NCBI RefSeq assembly: GCF_029227915.1
Contig: NC_079880.1
Location: 6,946,001 to 7,010,000, forward strand
Direction of reading: 5' to 3'
Length of the DNA stretch: 64,000 nucleotides
DNA from: Hydractinia symbiolongicarpus
Taxonomy: Eukaryota > Cnidaria > Hydrozoa > Anthoathecata > Hydractiniidae
Below, piece after piece: positions 47,041 through 60,320 of the stretch. The translations under genes and the position numbers were made by a program. Position 1 is the stretch's first letter. Every line of letters starts with the position of its first letter. The notes under the pieces are model-generated. The model saw only the letters and a program-made list of their open reading frames with translations, did not search any database and had not been told where the DNA came from.

Positions 47041-50040
47041 AAATAAGTCATTTTTACTTGGGGACCAATCCTAGCCGTTATTGCGCGCTGAAGAAGTTGC
47101 GACAGTTTCAAAAAGTACATATCATTGACTTTCTAACGGTGTCAGTCGGTTTGTGTTCCAACGGTTTGGTCACATATTCGTACCAACATGTATTTAGCGA
47201 TATTTTTCTGACATTACTAGGTTGCATCGCTTTTACCAATGAAACGATTGACTGTGGGACTTAAATGAACTAACTTTGGACTGTGACCTGATAAATGTCA
47301 TAGAGGAGACAATTGGACTTCAAGAAATAACATTATTCTTCATTTGACGTGATTACCGGAACTCAGCGATTACACTGGGCGCTGTGGTAGCACTTCATTG
47401 TAAAATTTAGATTAATAAGTCATTTTTTACTGTGGGACCAATCCTACCCGTTATGACGCGTTGAAGAATTAGCGACAGTTTCAAAAACTACATTTCATTG
47501 ACTTTCTAAAGGTGTCAGTCCTTTTGTGTTATAACGGTTGGGTGATATATTCGTACCAACATGTATTTAGCGATATTTTTCTGACATTACTAGGTTGCAT
47601 CGCTTTTAACAATGAAACGATTGACTGTGGGACTTAATTGAACTAACTTTGGACTGTGACCTGATGAATGACATAAAGGAGACAATCAGACTTCAAAAAT
47701 AACATTATTCTTAATTTGACGTGATTACCGGAACTCAGCGAATACACTGAGCGCTGTGGTAGCACTTCATTGTAAAATTTAGATTAATAAGTCATTTTTT
47801 ACTGTGGGACCAATCCTAGCCGTTATGACGCGCTGAAGAATTAGCGACAGTTTCAAAAAGTACATTTCATTGACTTTCTAACGGTGTCAGTCCGTTTGAG
47901 TTACAACAATTGGGTCACATACTCGTACCAACATGTATTTAGCGATATTTTTCTGATATTACTAGGTTGCATGGGTTTTAACAATGAAACGATTGAGTGT
48001 GTGACTTACTTGAACTGACTTTGGACTGTAACGTGATAAATGTTATAAGTGAGACAATTGGACTCCAAGAAATAACATTCTTCTTAATTTGACATGATTG
48101 ACGGAACTTAGCGATTACAGTGGGCGCTGTGGTAGCGCCTCATTTAAAGATTTAGATAAAAAAGTCAATTTTTACTGTGGGACCAATCCTAGCCGTTATA
48201 GCGTGCTGAAAACATAGCGACAGTTTCAAAAAGTACATATCATTGACTTTCTAACGGTGTCAGTCCGTTTGTGTTCTAACGGGTTGGTCACATATTCGTA
48301 CCAACATGTATTTAGCGATATTGTTCTGATTTTATTAGGTTGCATCGCTTTTAACAATGAAACGATTGACTGTGGGACTTAATTGAACTGATTTTAGGCT
48401 GTGACCTTATAATTGTTGTAAGTGAGACAATTGGATTCCAAGAAATAACATTCTCCTTAATTTGACATGATTGCCGAAACTCAGCGATTACACTAGGCGC
48501 TGTGGTAGTGCTTCATTTAAAAATTTAGATAAAAAAGTCATTTTTACTTGCGGACCAATCCTAGCCGTTATTGCGCGCTGAAGAAGTTGCGACAGTTTCA
48601 AAAAGTACATATCATTGACTTTCTAACGGTGTCAGTCCGTTTGTGTTCCAACGGTTTGGTCACATATTTGTACCAACATGTATTTAGCGATATTTTTCAG
48701 ACATTACTAGGTTGCATCGCTTTTACCAATGAAACGATTGACTGTGGGACTTCAATGAACTAACTTTGGACTGTGACCTGATAAATGTCATAGAGGAGAC
48801 AATTGGGCTTCAAGAAATAACATTATTCTTCATTTGACGTGATTACCGGAACTCAGCGATTACACTGGGTGCTGTGGTAGCACTTCATTGTAAAATTTAG
48901 ATTAATAAGTCATTTTTTACTGTGGGACCAATCCTACCCGTTATGACGCGTTGAAGAATTAGCGACAGTTTCAAAAACTACATTTCATTGACTTTATAAA
49001 GGTGTCAGTCCGTTTGTGTTATAACGGTTGGGTGATATATTCGTACCAACATGTATTTAGCGATATTTTTCTGACATTACTAGGTTGCATCGCTTTTAAC
49101 AATGAAACGATTGACTGTGGGACTTAATTGAACTAACTTTGGACTGTGACCTGATGAATGTCATAAAGGAGACAATCAGACTTCAAAAATAACATTATTC
49201 TTAATTTGACGTGATTACCGGAACTCAGCGAATACACTGGGCGCTGTGGTAGCACTTCATTGTAAAATTTAGATTAATAAGTCATTTTTTACTGTGGGAC
49301 CAATCCTAGCCGTTATGACGCGCTGAAGAATTAGCGACAGTTTCAAAAAGTACATTTCATTGACTTTCTAACGGTGTCAGTCCGTTTGAGTTACAACGAT
49401 TGGGTCACATACTCGTACCAACATGTATTTAGCGATATTTTTCTGATATTACTAGGTTGCATCGGTTTTAACAATGAAACGATTGAGTGTGTGACTTACT
49501 TGAACTGACTTTGGACTGTAACGTGATAAATGTTATAAGTGAGACAATTGGACTCCAAGAAATAACATTCTTCTTAATTTGACATGATTGACGGAACTTT
49601 GCGATTACAGTGGGCGCTGTGGTAGCGCCTCATTTAAAGATTTAGATAAAAAGTCAATTTTTACTGTGGGACCAATCCTAGCCGTTATAGCGTGCTGAAA
49701 ACATAGCGACAGTTTCAAAAAGTACATATCATTGACTTTCTAACGGTGTCAGTCCGTTTGTGTTCTAACGGGTTGGTCACATATTCGTACCAACATGTAT
49801 TTAGCGATATTGTTCTGATTTTATTAGGTTGCATCGCTTTTAACAATGAAACGATTGACTGTGGGACTTAATTGAACTGATTTTAGGCTGTGACCTTATA
49901 ATTGTTGTAAGTGAGACAATTGGATTCCAAGAAATAACATTCTCCTTAATTTGACATGATTGCCGAAACTCAGCGATTACACTAGGCGCTGTGGTAGTGC
50001 TTCATTTAAAAATTTAGATAAATCAGTCAATTTTTACTGT
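47041..50040. repeat. HOR zone 7: two copies of a 4-monomer unit, 1489-1490 bp
   Basis: The variant GCGTGCTGAA occurs at 48201 and 49690 (1489 bp) and CATAGAGG at 47299 and 48789 (1490 bp). Matching open frames of 68 and 71 codons at 47058 and 48548, also 1490 bp apart, are a by-product of the duplication. The order of subfamilies is the same in both copies. Confidence 0.85.
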
Positions 50041-53000
50041 AGGGCCAATCCTAGCCCTTAGCGCGCGCTGAAGAAATAGAAACAGTTTCAAGTACTACAT
50101 TTTATTGACTTTCTAACGGTATCAGTCCGTTTCAACTACAACAGTTGCGTCACATATTCGTACCAAAATGTATTTAGTGATTTTTTCCGATATTACTAAG
50201 TTGTATCGCTTTTAACAGTGAAACGATTGACTATGGGACTTAATTGAACTGATTTTGGACTATGACCTTATAAATGTGATAAGTGAGACAATTGGACTTC
50301 AAGAAATAACATTCTTCTTAATTTGACGTGATTGCCGGAACTCAGCGATTACACTGGGCGCTGTGGTAGCGCTTCATTTAAAAATTTAGATAAATAAGTC
50401 ACTTTTACTGTGGGACCAATCCTAGCCGTTATGGAGCGCTGAAGAAAGAGCGACAGTTTCAAAAACTAGATTTCATTGACTTTCTCACGGTGTCAGTCCG
50501 TTTGTGTGATAACGGTTGGGTGACATATTCGTACCAACATGTATTTAGCGATATTTTTCTGACATTACTAGGTTGCATCGCTTTTAACAATGAAACGATT
50601 GACTGTGGGACTTAATTGAACTAACTTTGGACTGTGACCTGATAAATGTCATAGAGGAGACAATTGGACTTCAAGAAATAACATTATTCTTCATTTGACG
50701 TCATTACCGGAACTCAGCGATTACACTGGGCGCTGTGGTAGCACTTCATTGTAAAATTTAGATTAATAAGTCATTTTTTACTGTGGTACCAATCCTACCC
50801 GTTATGACGCGTTGAAGAATTAGCGACAGTTTCAAAAACTAGATTTCATTGACTTTCTCACGGTGTCAGTCCGTTTGTGTGATAACGGTTGCGTGACATA
50901 TTCGTACCAACATGTATTTAGCGATATTTTTCTGACATTACTAGGTTGCATCGCTTTTAACATTGAAACGATTAACTGTGGGACTTAATTGAACTAACTT
51001 TGGACTGTGACCTGATAAATGTCATAGAGGAGACAATTGGACTTCAAGAAATAACATTATTCTTCATTTGACGTGATTACCGGAACTCAGCGATTACACT
51101 GGGCGCTGTGGTAGCACTTCATTGTAAAATTTAGATTAATAAGTCATTTTTTACTGTGGGACCAATCCTACCCGTTATGACGCGTTGAAGAATTAGCGAC
51201 AGTTTCAAAAACTACATTTCATTGACTTTCTAAAGGTGTCAGTCCGTTTGTGTTATAACGGTTGCGTGACATATTCGTACCAACATGTATTTAGCGATAT
51301 TTTTCTGACATTACTAGGTTGCATCGCTTTTAACAATGAAACGATTAACTGTGGGACTTAATTGAACTAACTTTGGACTGTGACTTGATAAATGTCATAA
51401 AGGAGACAATCGGACTTCAAGAAATAACATTATTCTTAATTTGACGTGATTACCGGAACTCAGCAATTACACTGGGCGCTGTGGTAGCACTTCATTGTAA
51501 AATTTGGATTAATAAGTCATTTTTTACTGTGGGACCAATCCTAGCCGTTATGACGCGCTGAAGAATTAGCGACAGTTTCAAAAAGTACATTTCATTGACT
51601 TTCTAACGGTGTCAGTCCGTTTGAGTTACAACGATTGGGTCACATACTCGTACCAACATGTATTTAGCGATATTTTTCTGATATTACTAGGTTGCATGGG
51701 TTTTAACAATGAAACGATTGAGTGTGTGACTTAATTGAACTGACTTTGAACTGTAACGTGATAAATGTTATAAGTGAGACAATTGGACTCCAAGAAATAA
51801 CATTCTTCTTAATTTGACATGATTGACGGAACTTAGCGATTACAGTGGGCGCTGTGGTAGCGCCTCATTTAAAAATTTAGATAAAAAAGTCAATTTTTAC
51901 TGTGGGACCAATCCTAGCCGTTATGGCGCGCTGAAAAAGAGCGACAGTTTCAAAAACTAGATTTCATTGACTTTCTCACGGTGTCAGTCCGTTTGTGTGA
52001 TAACGGTTGGGTGACATATTCGTACCAACATGTATTTAGCGATATTTTTCTGACATTACTAGGTTGCATCGCTTTTAACAATGAAACGATTGACTGTGGG
52101 ACTTAATTGAACTAACTTTGGACTGTGACCTGATAAATGTCATAGAGGAGACAATTGGACTTCAAGAAATAACATTATTCTTCATTTGACGTGATTACCG
52201 GAATTCAGCGATCACACTGGGCGCTGTGGTAGCACTTCATTGTAAAATTTAGATTAATAAGTCATTTTTTACTGTGGGACCAATCCTACCCGTTATGACG
52301 CGTTGAAGAATTAGCGACAGTTTCAAAAACTAGATTTCATTGACTTTCTCACGGTGTCAGTCCGTTTGTGTGATAACGGTTGCGTGACATATTCGTACCA
52401 ACATGTATTTAGCGATATTTTTCTGACATTACTAGGTTGCATCGCTTTTAACATTGAAACGATTAACTGTGGGACTTAATTGAACTAACTTTGGACTGTG
52501 ACCTGATAAATGTCATAGAGGAGACAATTGGACTTCAAGAAATAACATTATTCTTCATTTGACGTGATTACCGGAACTCAGCGATTACACTGGGCGCTGT
52601 GGTAGCACTTCATTGTAAAATTTAGATAAATAAGTCAATTTTTACTGTGGGGCCAATCCTAGCCCTTAGCGCGCGCTGAAAAAATAGAGACTTTTTTAAA
52701 TACTACATTTTATTGACTTTCTAACGGTATCAGTCCGTTTCAACTACAACAGTTGCGTCACATATTCGTACCAACATGTATTTAGCGATATTTTTCTCAT
52801 ATTACTAGGTTGCATCGCTTTTAACAGTGAAACGATTGACTGTGGGACTTAATTGAACTGATTTTGGACTATGACCTTATAAATGTGATAAGTGAGACAA
52901 ATGGACTGCAAGAAATAACATTCTTCTTAATTTGACATGATTGCCGGAACTCAGCGATTACACTAAGCGCTGGGGTAGCGCTTTATTCAAAAATGTAGAC

Positions 53001-54783
53001 AAATAAGTCATTTTGTGCTGTGGGACCAATCGTAGCCGTTAGGACGCGCAGAAGAAATAGAGACAGATTCAAAAACTACATTTTATTGACTTTCTAAGGG
53101 TATCAATCCGCTTCAGTTACAACGGTTGCGTCACATATTCTTACCAACACGTATTTAGCGATATATTTCTCATATTACTAGGTTGCATCGCTTTTACCAG
53201 TGAAACGATTGACTGTGGCATATAATTGAACTGATTTTGGACTGTGAGGTTATAAATTTTATAAGTGAGACAATTGGTCTCCAAGAAATAACATTCTTTT
53301 TAATTTGACATGATTTTCGGAACTCAGCGATTACACTGGGTGCTGGGGTAGCGATTTATTCAAAAATGTAGACAAATAAGTCATTTTGTGGTGTGGGACC
53401 AATCCTAGCCGCTATTGCGCGTTGAAGAATTAGCGACACCTTTAAGAACTACATTTCATTGACTTTCTAACGGTATTAATCCGCTTCAGTTACAACGGTT
53501 GCGTCACATATTCGTACCAACATGTATTTAGCGATATTTTTCTCACATTACTAGGTTGCATCGCATTTAACAGTGAAACGATGGACTGTGGCACTTAATT
53601 GAACTGATTTTGGACTGTGACCTTATAAATGTTATAAGTGAGACAAATGAATTCCAAGAAATAACATTCTTCCTAATTTGACGTGATTGTCAGAACTCAG
53701 CAATTACATTGGGCGCTGTGGTAGCGGTTCATTTAAAAATTTAGATAAATAAGTCATTTTTACTGTGGGGCCAATTCTAGCCGTTATCGCACGCTGAAGA
53801 AAGAGCGACAGTTCCAAAAACTAGATTTCATTGACTTTCTCACGGTGTCAGTCCGTTTGTGTTATAACGGTTGCGTGACATATTCGTACCAACATGTATT
53901 TAGCGATATTTTTCTGACATTACTAGGTTGCATCGCTTTTAACAATAAAACGATTGACTGTGGGACCTAATTGAACTAACTTTGGACTGTGACCTGATAA
54001 ATGTCATAAAGGAGACAATTGGACTTCAAGAAATAATATTATTCTTAATTTGACGTGATTACCGGAACTCAGCGATTACACTGGGCGCTGTGGTAGCACT
54101 TCATTGTAAAATTTTGATTAATAAGTCATTTTTTACTGTGGGACCAATCCTAGCCGTTATGACGCGCTGAAGAATTAGCGACAGTTTCAAAAACTACATT
54201 TCATTGACTTTCTAACGGTGTCAGTCCGTTTGTGTTATAAGGGTTGCGTGACATATTCGTACCAACATGTATTTAGCGATATTTTTCTGACATTACTAGG
54301 TTGCATCGGTTTTAACAATGAAACGATTGAGTGTGGGACTTAATTGAACTGACTTTGGACTGTAACGTGATAAATGTTATAAGTGAGACAATTGGACTCC
54401 AAGAAATAACATTCTTCTTAATTTGACATGATTGCCTAACCTCAGCGATTAGACTGGGCGCTGTGGTAGCGCTTCATTTAAAAATTTAGATAAATAAGTC
54501 ACTTTTACTGTGGGACCAATCCTAGCCGTTATGGCGCGCTGAAGAAAGAGCGACAGTTCCAAAAACTAGATTTCATTGACTTTCTCACGGTGTCACTCCG
54601 TTTGTGTGATAACGGTTGCGTGACATATTCGTACCAACATGTATTTAGCGATATTTTTCTGACATTACTAGGTTGCATCGCTTTTAACAATGAAACGATT
54701 GACTGTGGGACTTAATTGAACTAACTTTGGACTGTGACCTGATAAATGTCATAGAGGAGACAATTGGACTTCAAGAAATAACA

Positions 54784-54788
<5 letters not shown>

Positions 54789-54818
<30 letters not shown>

Positions 54819-55107
54819 TATTTACCCAGGATAGCCTCTTCAGTTCCTATTGGTACTGCTATCAACGAGGGTCCTGCGAAGGGGGTCCTAGCGCATTTAA
54901 AGCTCCCATTTGAGCTACGAAAGTCGTGGAAGCACATCAATCGCTCAACTAGACAACCGCCTAAGATATCAATCCTATTCTCATGCTGAGCGCTAGGCAG
55001 AAAGGATAGATTCACACTTTTATAGTCTCTGGCATGACTCGGCCGGGGTTTGAACCCAAGACCTCCCGCACTGAAAGCGAACGCTCTACCACAAGGCTAT
55101 CAGTCGG
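54789..55107 (-). mobile_element. tRNA-headed SINE with (AAT)n tail
   Basis: On the minus strand the element starts at 55107 with a tRNA-like head: A box region TAGCCTTGTGG (55099-55089) and B box GGTTCAAACCC (55056-55046). If folded as a tRNA, TTCGC/GCGGG forms the anticodon stem around TTTCAGT. A body of about 200 bp follows, ending 'AGGCTATCCTGGGTAAATA' and then an (AAT)n-type tail at 54826-54789. The empty site one 7-mer upstream (52179/52180) reads AACATTATTCTTC, so TATT (54785-54788 and 55108-55111) is the apparent target duplication, blurred by the tail. Head plus microsatellite tail is the standard layout of a LINE-mobilised SINE. It differs from the two SINE copies in the 3.4 kb block. 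An open frame on its minus strand is not a gene. Confidence 0.85.
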
Positions 55108-57351
55108 TATTCTTCATTTGACGTGATTACCGGAATTCAGCGATCACACTGGGCGCTGTGGTAGCACTTCATTGTAAAATTTAGATTAATAAGTCATTTT
55201 TTACTGTGGGACCAATCCTACCCGTTATGACGCGTTGAAGAATTAGCGACAGTTTCAAAAACTAGATTTCATTGACTTTCTCACGGTGTCAGTCCGTTTG
55301 TGTGATAACGGTTGCGTGACATATTCGTACCAACATGTATTTAGCGATATTTTTCTGACATTACTAGGTTGCATCGCTTTTAACATTGAAACGATTAACT
55401 GTGGGACTTAATTGAACTAACTTTGGACTGTGACCTGATAAATGTCATAGAGGAGACAATTGGGCTTCAAGAAATAACATTATTCTTCATTTGACGTGAT
55501 TACCGGAACTCAGCGATTACACTGGGCGCTGTGGTAGCACTTCATTGTAAAATTTAGATAAATATGTCAATTTTTACTGTGGGGCCAATCCTAGCCCTTA
55601 GCGCGCGCTGAAAAAATAGAGACTGTTTTAAATACTACATTTTATTGACTTTCTAACGGTATCAGTCCGTTTCAACTAAAACAGTTGCGTCACATATTCG
55701 TACCAACATGTATTTAGCGATATTTTTCTCATTTTACTAGGTTGCATCGCTTTTAACAGTGAAACGATTGACTGTGGGACTTAATTGAACTGATTTTGGA
55801 CTATGACCTTATAAATGTGATAAGTGAGACAAATGGACTGCAAGAAATAACATTCTTCTTAATTTGACATGATTGCCGGAACTCAGCGATTACACTAAGC
55901 GCTGGGGTAGCGCTTTATTCAAAAATGTAGACAAATAAGTCATTTTGTGCTGTGGGACCAATCGTAGCCGTTAGGACGCGCAGAAGAAATAGAGACAGAT
56001 TCAAAAACTACATTTTATTGACTTTCTAAGGGTATCAATCCGCTTCAGTTACAACGGTTGCGTCACATATTCTTACCAACACGTATTTAGCGATATATTT
56101 CTCATATTACTAGGTTGCATCGCTTTTACCAGTGAAACGATTGACTGTGGCATATAATTGAACTGATTTTGGACTGTGAGGTTATAAATTTTATAAGTGA
56201 GACAATTGGTCTCCAAGAAATAACATTCTTTTTAATTTGACATGATTTTCGGAACTCAGCGATTACACTGGGTGCTGGGGTAGCGATTTATTCAAAAATG
56301 TAGACAAATAAGTCATTTTGTGGTGTGGGACCAATCCTAGCCGCTATTGCGCGTTGAAGAATTAGCGATACCTTTAAGAACTACATTTCATTGACTTTCT
56401 AACGGTATTAATCCGCTTCAGTTACAACGGTTGCGTCACATATTCGTACCAACATGTATTTAGCGATATTTTTCTGACATTACTAGGTTGCATCGCTTTT
56501 AACAATAAAACGATTGACTGTGGGACCTAATTGAACTAACTTTGGACTGTGACCTGATAAATGTCATAAAGGAGACAATTGGACTTCAAGAAATAATATT
56601 ATTCTTAATTTGACGTGATTACCAGAACTCAGCGATTACACTGGGCGCTGTGGTAGCACTTCATTGTAAAATTTTGATTAATAAGTCATTTTTTACTGTG
56701 GGACCAATCCTAGCCGTTATGACGCGCTGAAGAATTAGCGACAGTTTCAAAAACTACATTTCATTGACTTTCTAACGGTGTCAGTCCGTTTGTGTTATAA
56801 GGGTTGCGTGACATATTCGTACCAACATGTATTTAGCGATATTTTTCTGACATTACTAGGTTGCATCGGTTTTAACAATGAAACGATTGAGTGTGGGACT
56901 TAATTGAACTGACTTTGGACTGTAACGTGATAAATGTTATAAGTGAGACAATTGGACTTCAAGAAATAACATTATTCTTCATTTGACGTGATTACCGGAA
57001 CTCAGCGATTACACTGGGCGCTGTAGTAGCACTTCATTGTAAAATTTAGATTAATAAGTCATTTTTTACTGTGGGACTAATCCTATCCGTTATGACGCGT
57101 TGAAGAATTAGCGACAGTTTCAAAAACTACATTTCATTGACTTTCTAAAGGTGTCAGTCCGTTTGTGTTATAACGGTTGCGTGACATATTCGTACCAACA
57201 TGTATTTAGCGATATTTTTCTGACACTACTAGGTCGCATCGCTTTTAACAATGAAACGATTGACTGTGGGACTTAATTGAACTAACTTTGGACTGTGACC
57301 TGATAAATGTCATAAAGGAGACAATCGCACTTCAAGAAATAACATTATTCT

Positions 57352-57612
57352 TAATTTGACGTGATTACCGGAACTCAGCGATTACACTGGGCGCTGTGGT
57401 AGCACTTCATTGTAAAATTTAGATTAATAAGTCATTTTTTACTGTGCGACCAATCCTAGCCGTTATGACGCGCTGAAGAATTAGCGACAGTTTCAAAAAG
57501 TACATTTCATTGACTTTCTAACGGTGTCAGTCCGTTTGAGTTACAACGATTGGGTCACATACTCGTACCAACATGTATTTAGCGATATTTTTCTGATATT
57601 ATAACATTCTTC
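57352..57612. repeat. Truncated satellite monomer (262 bp, about 111 bp deleted)
   Basis: TTAATTTGAC at 57351 is followed by the equivalent TTAATTTG at 57613, only 262 bp later. At 57600 the sequence passes directly from TTCTGATATT to ATAACATTC, skipping the ACTAGGTTGC...CTCCAAGAA portion found in every neighbour. The loss is about 111 bp, and AT-rich sequence at the joint allows microhomology-mediated deletion. Confidence 0.85.
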
Positions 57613-60320
57613 TTAATTTGACATGATTGCCGGAACTTAGCGATTACAGTGGGCGCTGTGGTAGCGCCTCATTTAAATATTTAGATAAAAAAGTCAATTT
57701 TTACTGTGGGACCAATCCTAGCCGTTATAGCGTGCTGAAAATATAGCGACAGTTTCAAAAAGTACATATCATTGACTTTCTAACGGTGTCAGTCCGTTTG
57801 TGTACCAACGGTTTGGTCACATATTCGTACCAACATGTATTTAGCGATATTTTTCTGATATTACTAAGTTGCATCGGTTTTAACAATGAAACGATTGAGT
57901 GTGGGACTTAATTGAACTGACTTTGGACTGTAACGTGATAAATGTTATAAGTGAGACAATTGGACTCCAAGAAATAACATTCTTCTTAATTTGACATGAT
58001 TGACGGAACTTAGCGATTACAGTGGGCGCTGTGGTAGCGCCTCATTTAAATATTTAGATAAAAAAGTCAATTTTTACTGTGGGACCAATCCTAGCCGTTA
58101 TAGCGTGCTGAAAATATAGCGACAGTTCCAAAAAGTACATATCATTGACTTTCTAACGGTGTCAGTCCGTTTGTGTACCAACGGTTTGGTCACATATTCG
58201 TACCAACATGTATTTAGCGATATTGTTCTGATTTTATTAGGTTGTATCGCTTTTAACAATAAAACGATTGACTGTGGGACTTAATTGAACTAACTTTGGA
58301 CTGTGACCTGATAAATGTCATAAAGGAGACAATTGGACTTCAAGAAATAACATTATTCTTAATTTGACGTGATTACCGGAACTCAGCGATTACACTGGGC
58401 GCTGTGGTAGCACTTCATTATAAAATTTAGATTAATAAGTCATTTTTTCTGTGGGACTAATCCTAGCCGTTATGACGCGCTGAAGAATTAGCGACAGTTT
58501 CAAAAAGTACATTTCATTGACTTTCTAACAGTGTCAGTCAGTTTGAGTTACAACGATTGGATCACATACTCGTACCAACATGTATTTAGCGATGTTTTTC
58601 TGATATTACTAGGTTGCATCGGTTTTAACAATGAAACGATTGAGTGTGGGACTTAATTGAACTGACTTTGGACTGTAACGTGATAAATGTTATAAGTGAG
58701 ACAATTGGACTCCAAGAAATAACATTCTTCTTAATTTGACATGATTGCCTAACCTCAGCGATTAGACTGGGCGCTGTGGTAGCGCTTCATTTAAAAATTT
58801 AGATAAATAAGTCACTTTTACTGTGGGACCAATCCTAGCCGTTATGGCGCGCTGAAGAAAGAGCGACAGTTCCAAAAACTAGATTTCATTGACTTTCTCA
58901 CGGTGTCACTCCGTTTGTGTGATAACGGTTGCGTGACATATTCGTACCAACATGTATTTAGCGATATTTTTCTGACATTACTAGGTTGCATCGCTTTTAA
59001 CAATGAAACGATTGACTGTGGGACTTAATTGAACTAACTTTGGACTGTGACCTGATAAATGTCATAAAGGAGACAATTGGACTTCAAGAAATAACATTAT
59101 TCTTCATTTGACGTGATTACCGGAACTCAGCGATTACACTGGGCTCTGTGGTAGCACTTCATTGTAAAATTTAGATTAATAAGTCATTTTTTACTGTGGG
59201 ACCAATCCTACCCGTTATGACGCGTTGAAGAATTAGCGACAGTTTCAAAACTACATTTCATTGACTTTCTAAAGGTGTCAGTCCGTTTGTGTTATAACGG
59301 TTGCGTGACATATTCGTACCAACATGTATTTAGCGATATTTTTCTGACACTACTAGGTTGCATCGCTTTTAACAATGAAACGATTGACTGTGGGACTTAA
59401 TTGAACTAACTTTGGACTGTGACCTGATAAATGTCATAAAGGAGACAATCGGACTTCAAGAAATAACATTATTCTTAATTTGACGTGATTACCGGAACTC
59501 AGCGATTACACTGGGCGCTGTGGTAGCACTTCATTGTAAAATTTAGATTAATAAGTCATTTTTTACTGTGGGACCAATCCTAGCCGTTATGACGCGCTGA
59601 AGAATTAGCGACAGTTTCAAAAAGTACATTTCATTGACTTTCTAACGGTGTCAGTCCGTTTGAGTTACAACGATTGGGTCACATACTCGTACCAACATGT
59701 ATTTAGCGATATTTTTCTGATATTACTAGGTTGCATCGGTTTTAACAATGAAACGATTGAGTGTGGGACTTAATTGAACTGACTTTGGACTGTAACGTGA
59801 AAAATGTTATAAGTGAGACAATTGGACTCCAAGAAATAACATTCTTCTTAATTTGACATGATTGCCGGAGCTTAGCGATTACAGTGGGCGCTGTGGTAGC
59901 GCCTCATTTAAAGATTTAGATAAAAAAGTCAATTTTTACTGTGGGACCAATCCTAGCCGTTATAGCGTGCTGAAAATATAGCGACAGTTTCAAAAAGTAC
60001 ATATCATTGACTTTCTAACGGTGTCAGTCCGTTTGTGTACCAACGGTTTGGTCACATATTCGTACCAACATGTATTTAGCGATATTGTTCTGATTTTATT
60101 AGGTTGCATCGCTTTTAACAATGAAACGATTGACTGTGGGACTAAATTGAACTGATTTTGGGCTGTGACCTTATAATTGTTGTAAGTGAGACAATTGGAT
60201 TCCAAGAAATAACATTCTTCTTAATTTGACATGATTGCCGAAACTCAGCGATTATACTGGGCGCTGTGGTAGTGCTTTATTTAAAAATTTAGATAAATAA
60301 GTCAATTTTTACTGTGGGAC

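Larger units (their letters stand above)
50041..60320. repeat. HOR zone 8: mixed units with a 7-monomer duplication
   Basis: The CATAGAGG variant comes in adjacent pairs at 50650/51023, 52141/52514 and 54750/55446 (the last pair separated by the SINE). Pair spacing is 1491 bp (four monomers) then 2609 bp (seven). About 51930-53530 matches about 54540-56460 at 2609 bp after allowing for the SINE. Beyond that the match continues at a six-monomer offset (AACAATAAAACG at 53941 and 56501; 2560 bp minus 323 is 2237), so one copy has lost or gained a monomer. Confidence 0.75.

Noticed and set aside
54818-55015. 65-codon minus-strand ORF
   Set aside because: It lies wholly within the SINE body, which is a non-coding element.
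55030-55107. Minus-strand functional tRNA gene
   Set aside because: It forms the head of a 319 bp insertion with a body and an (AAT)n tail, and the acceptor stem is poorly paired.
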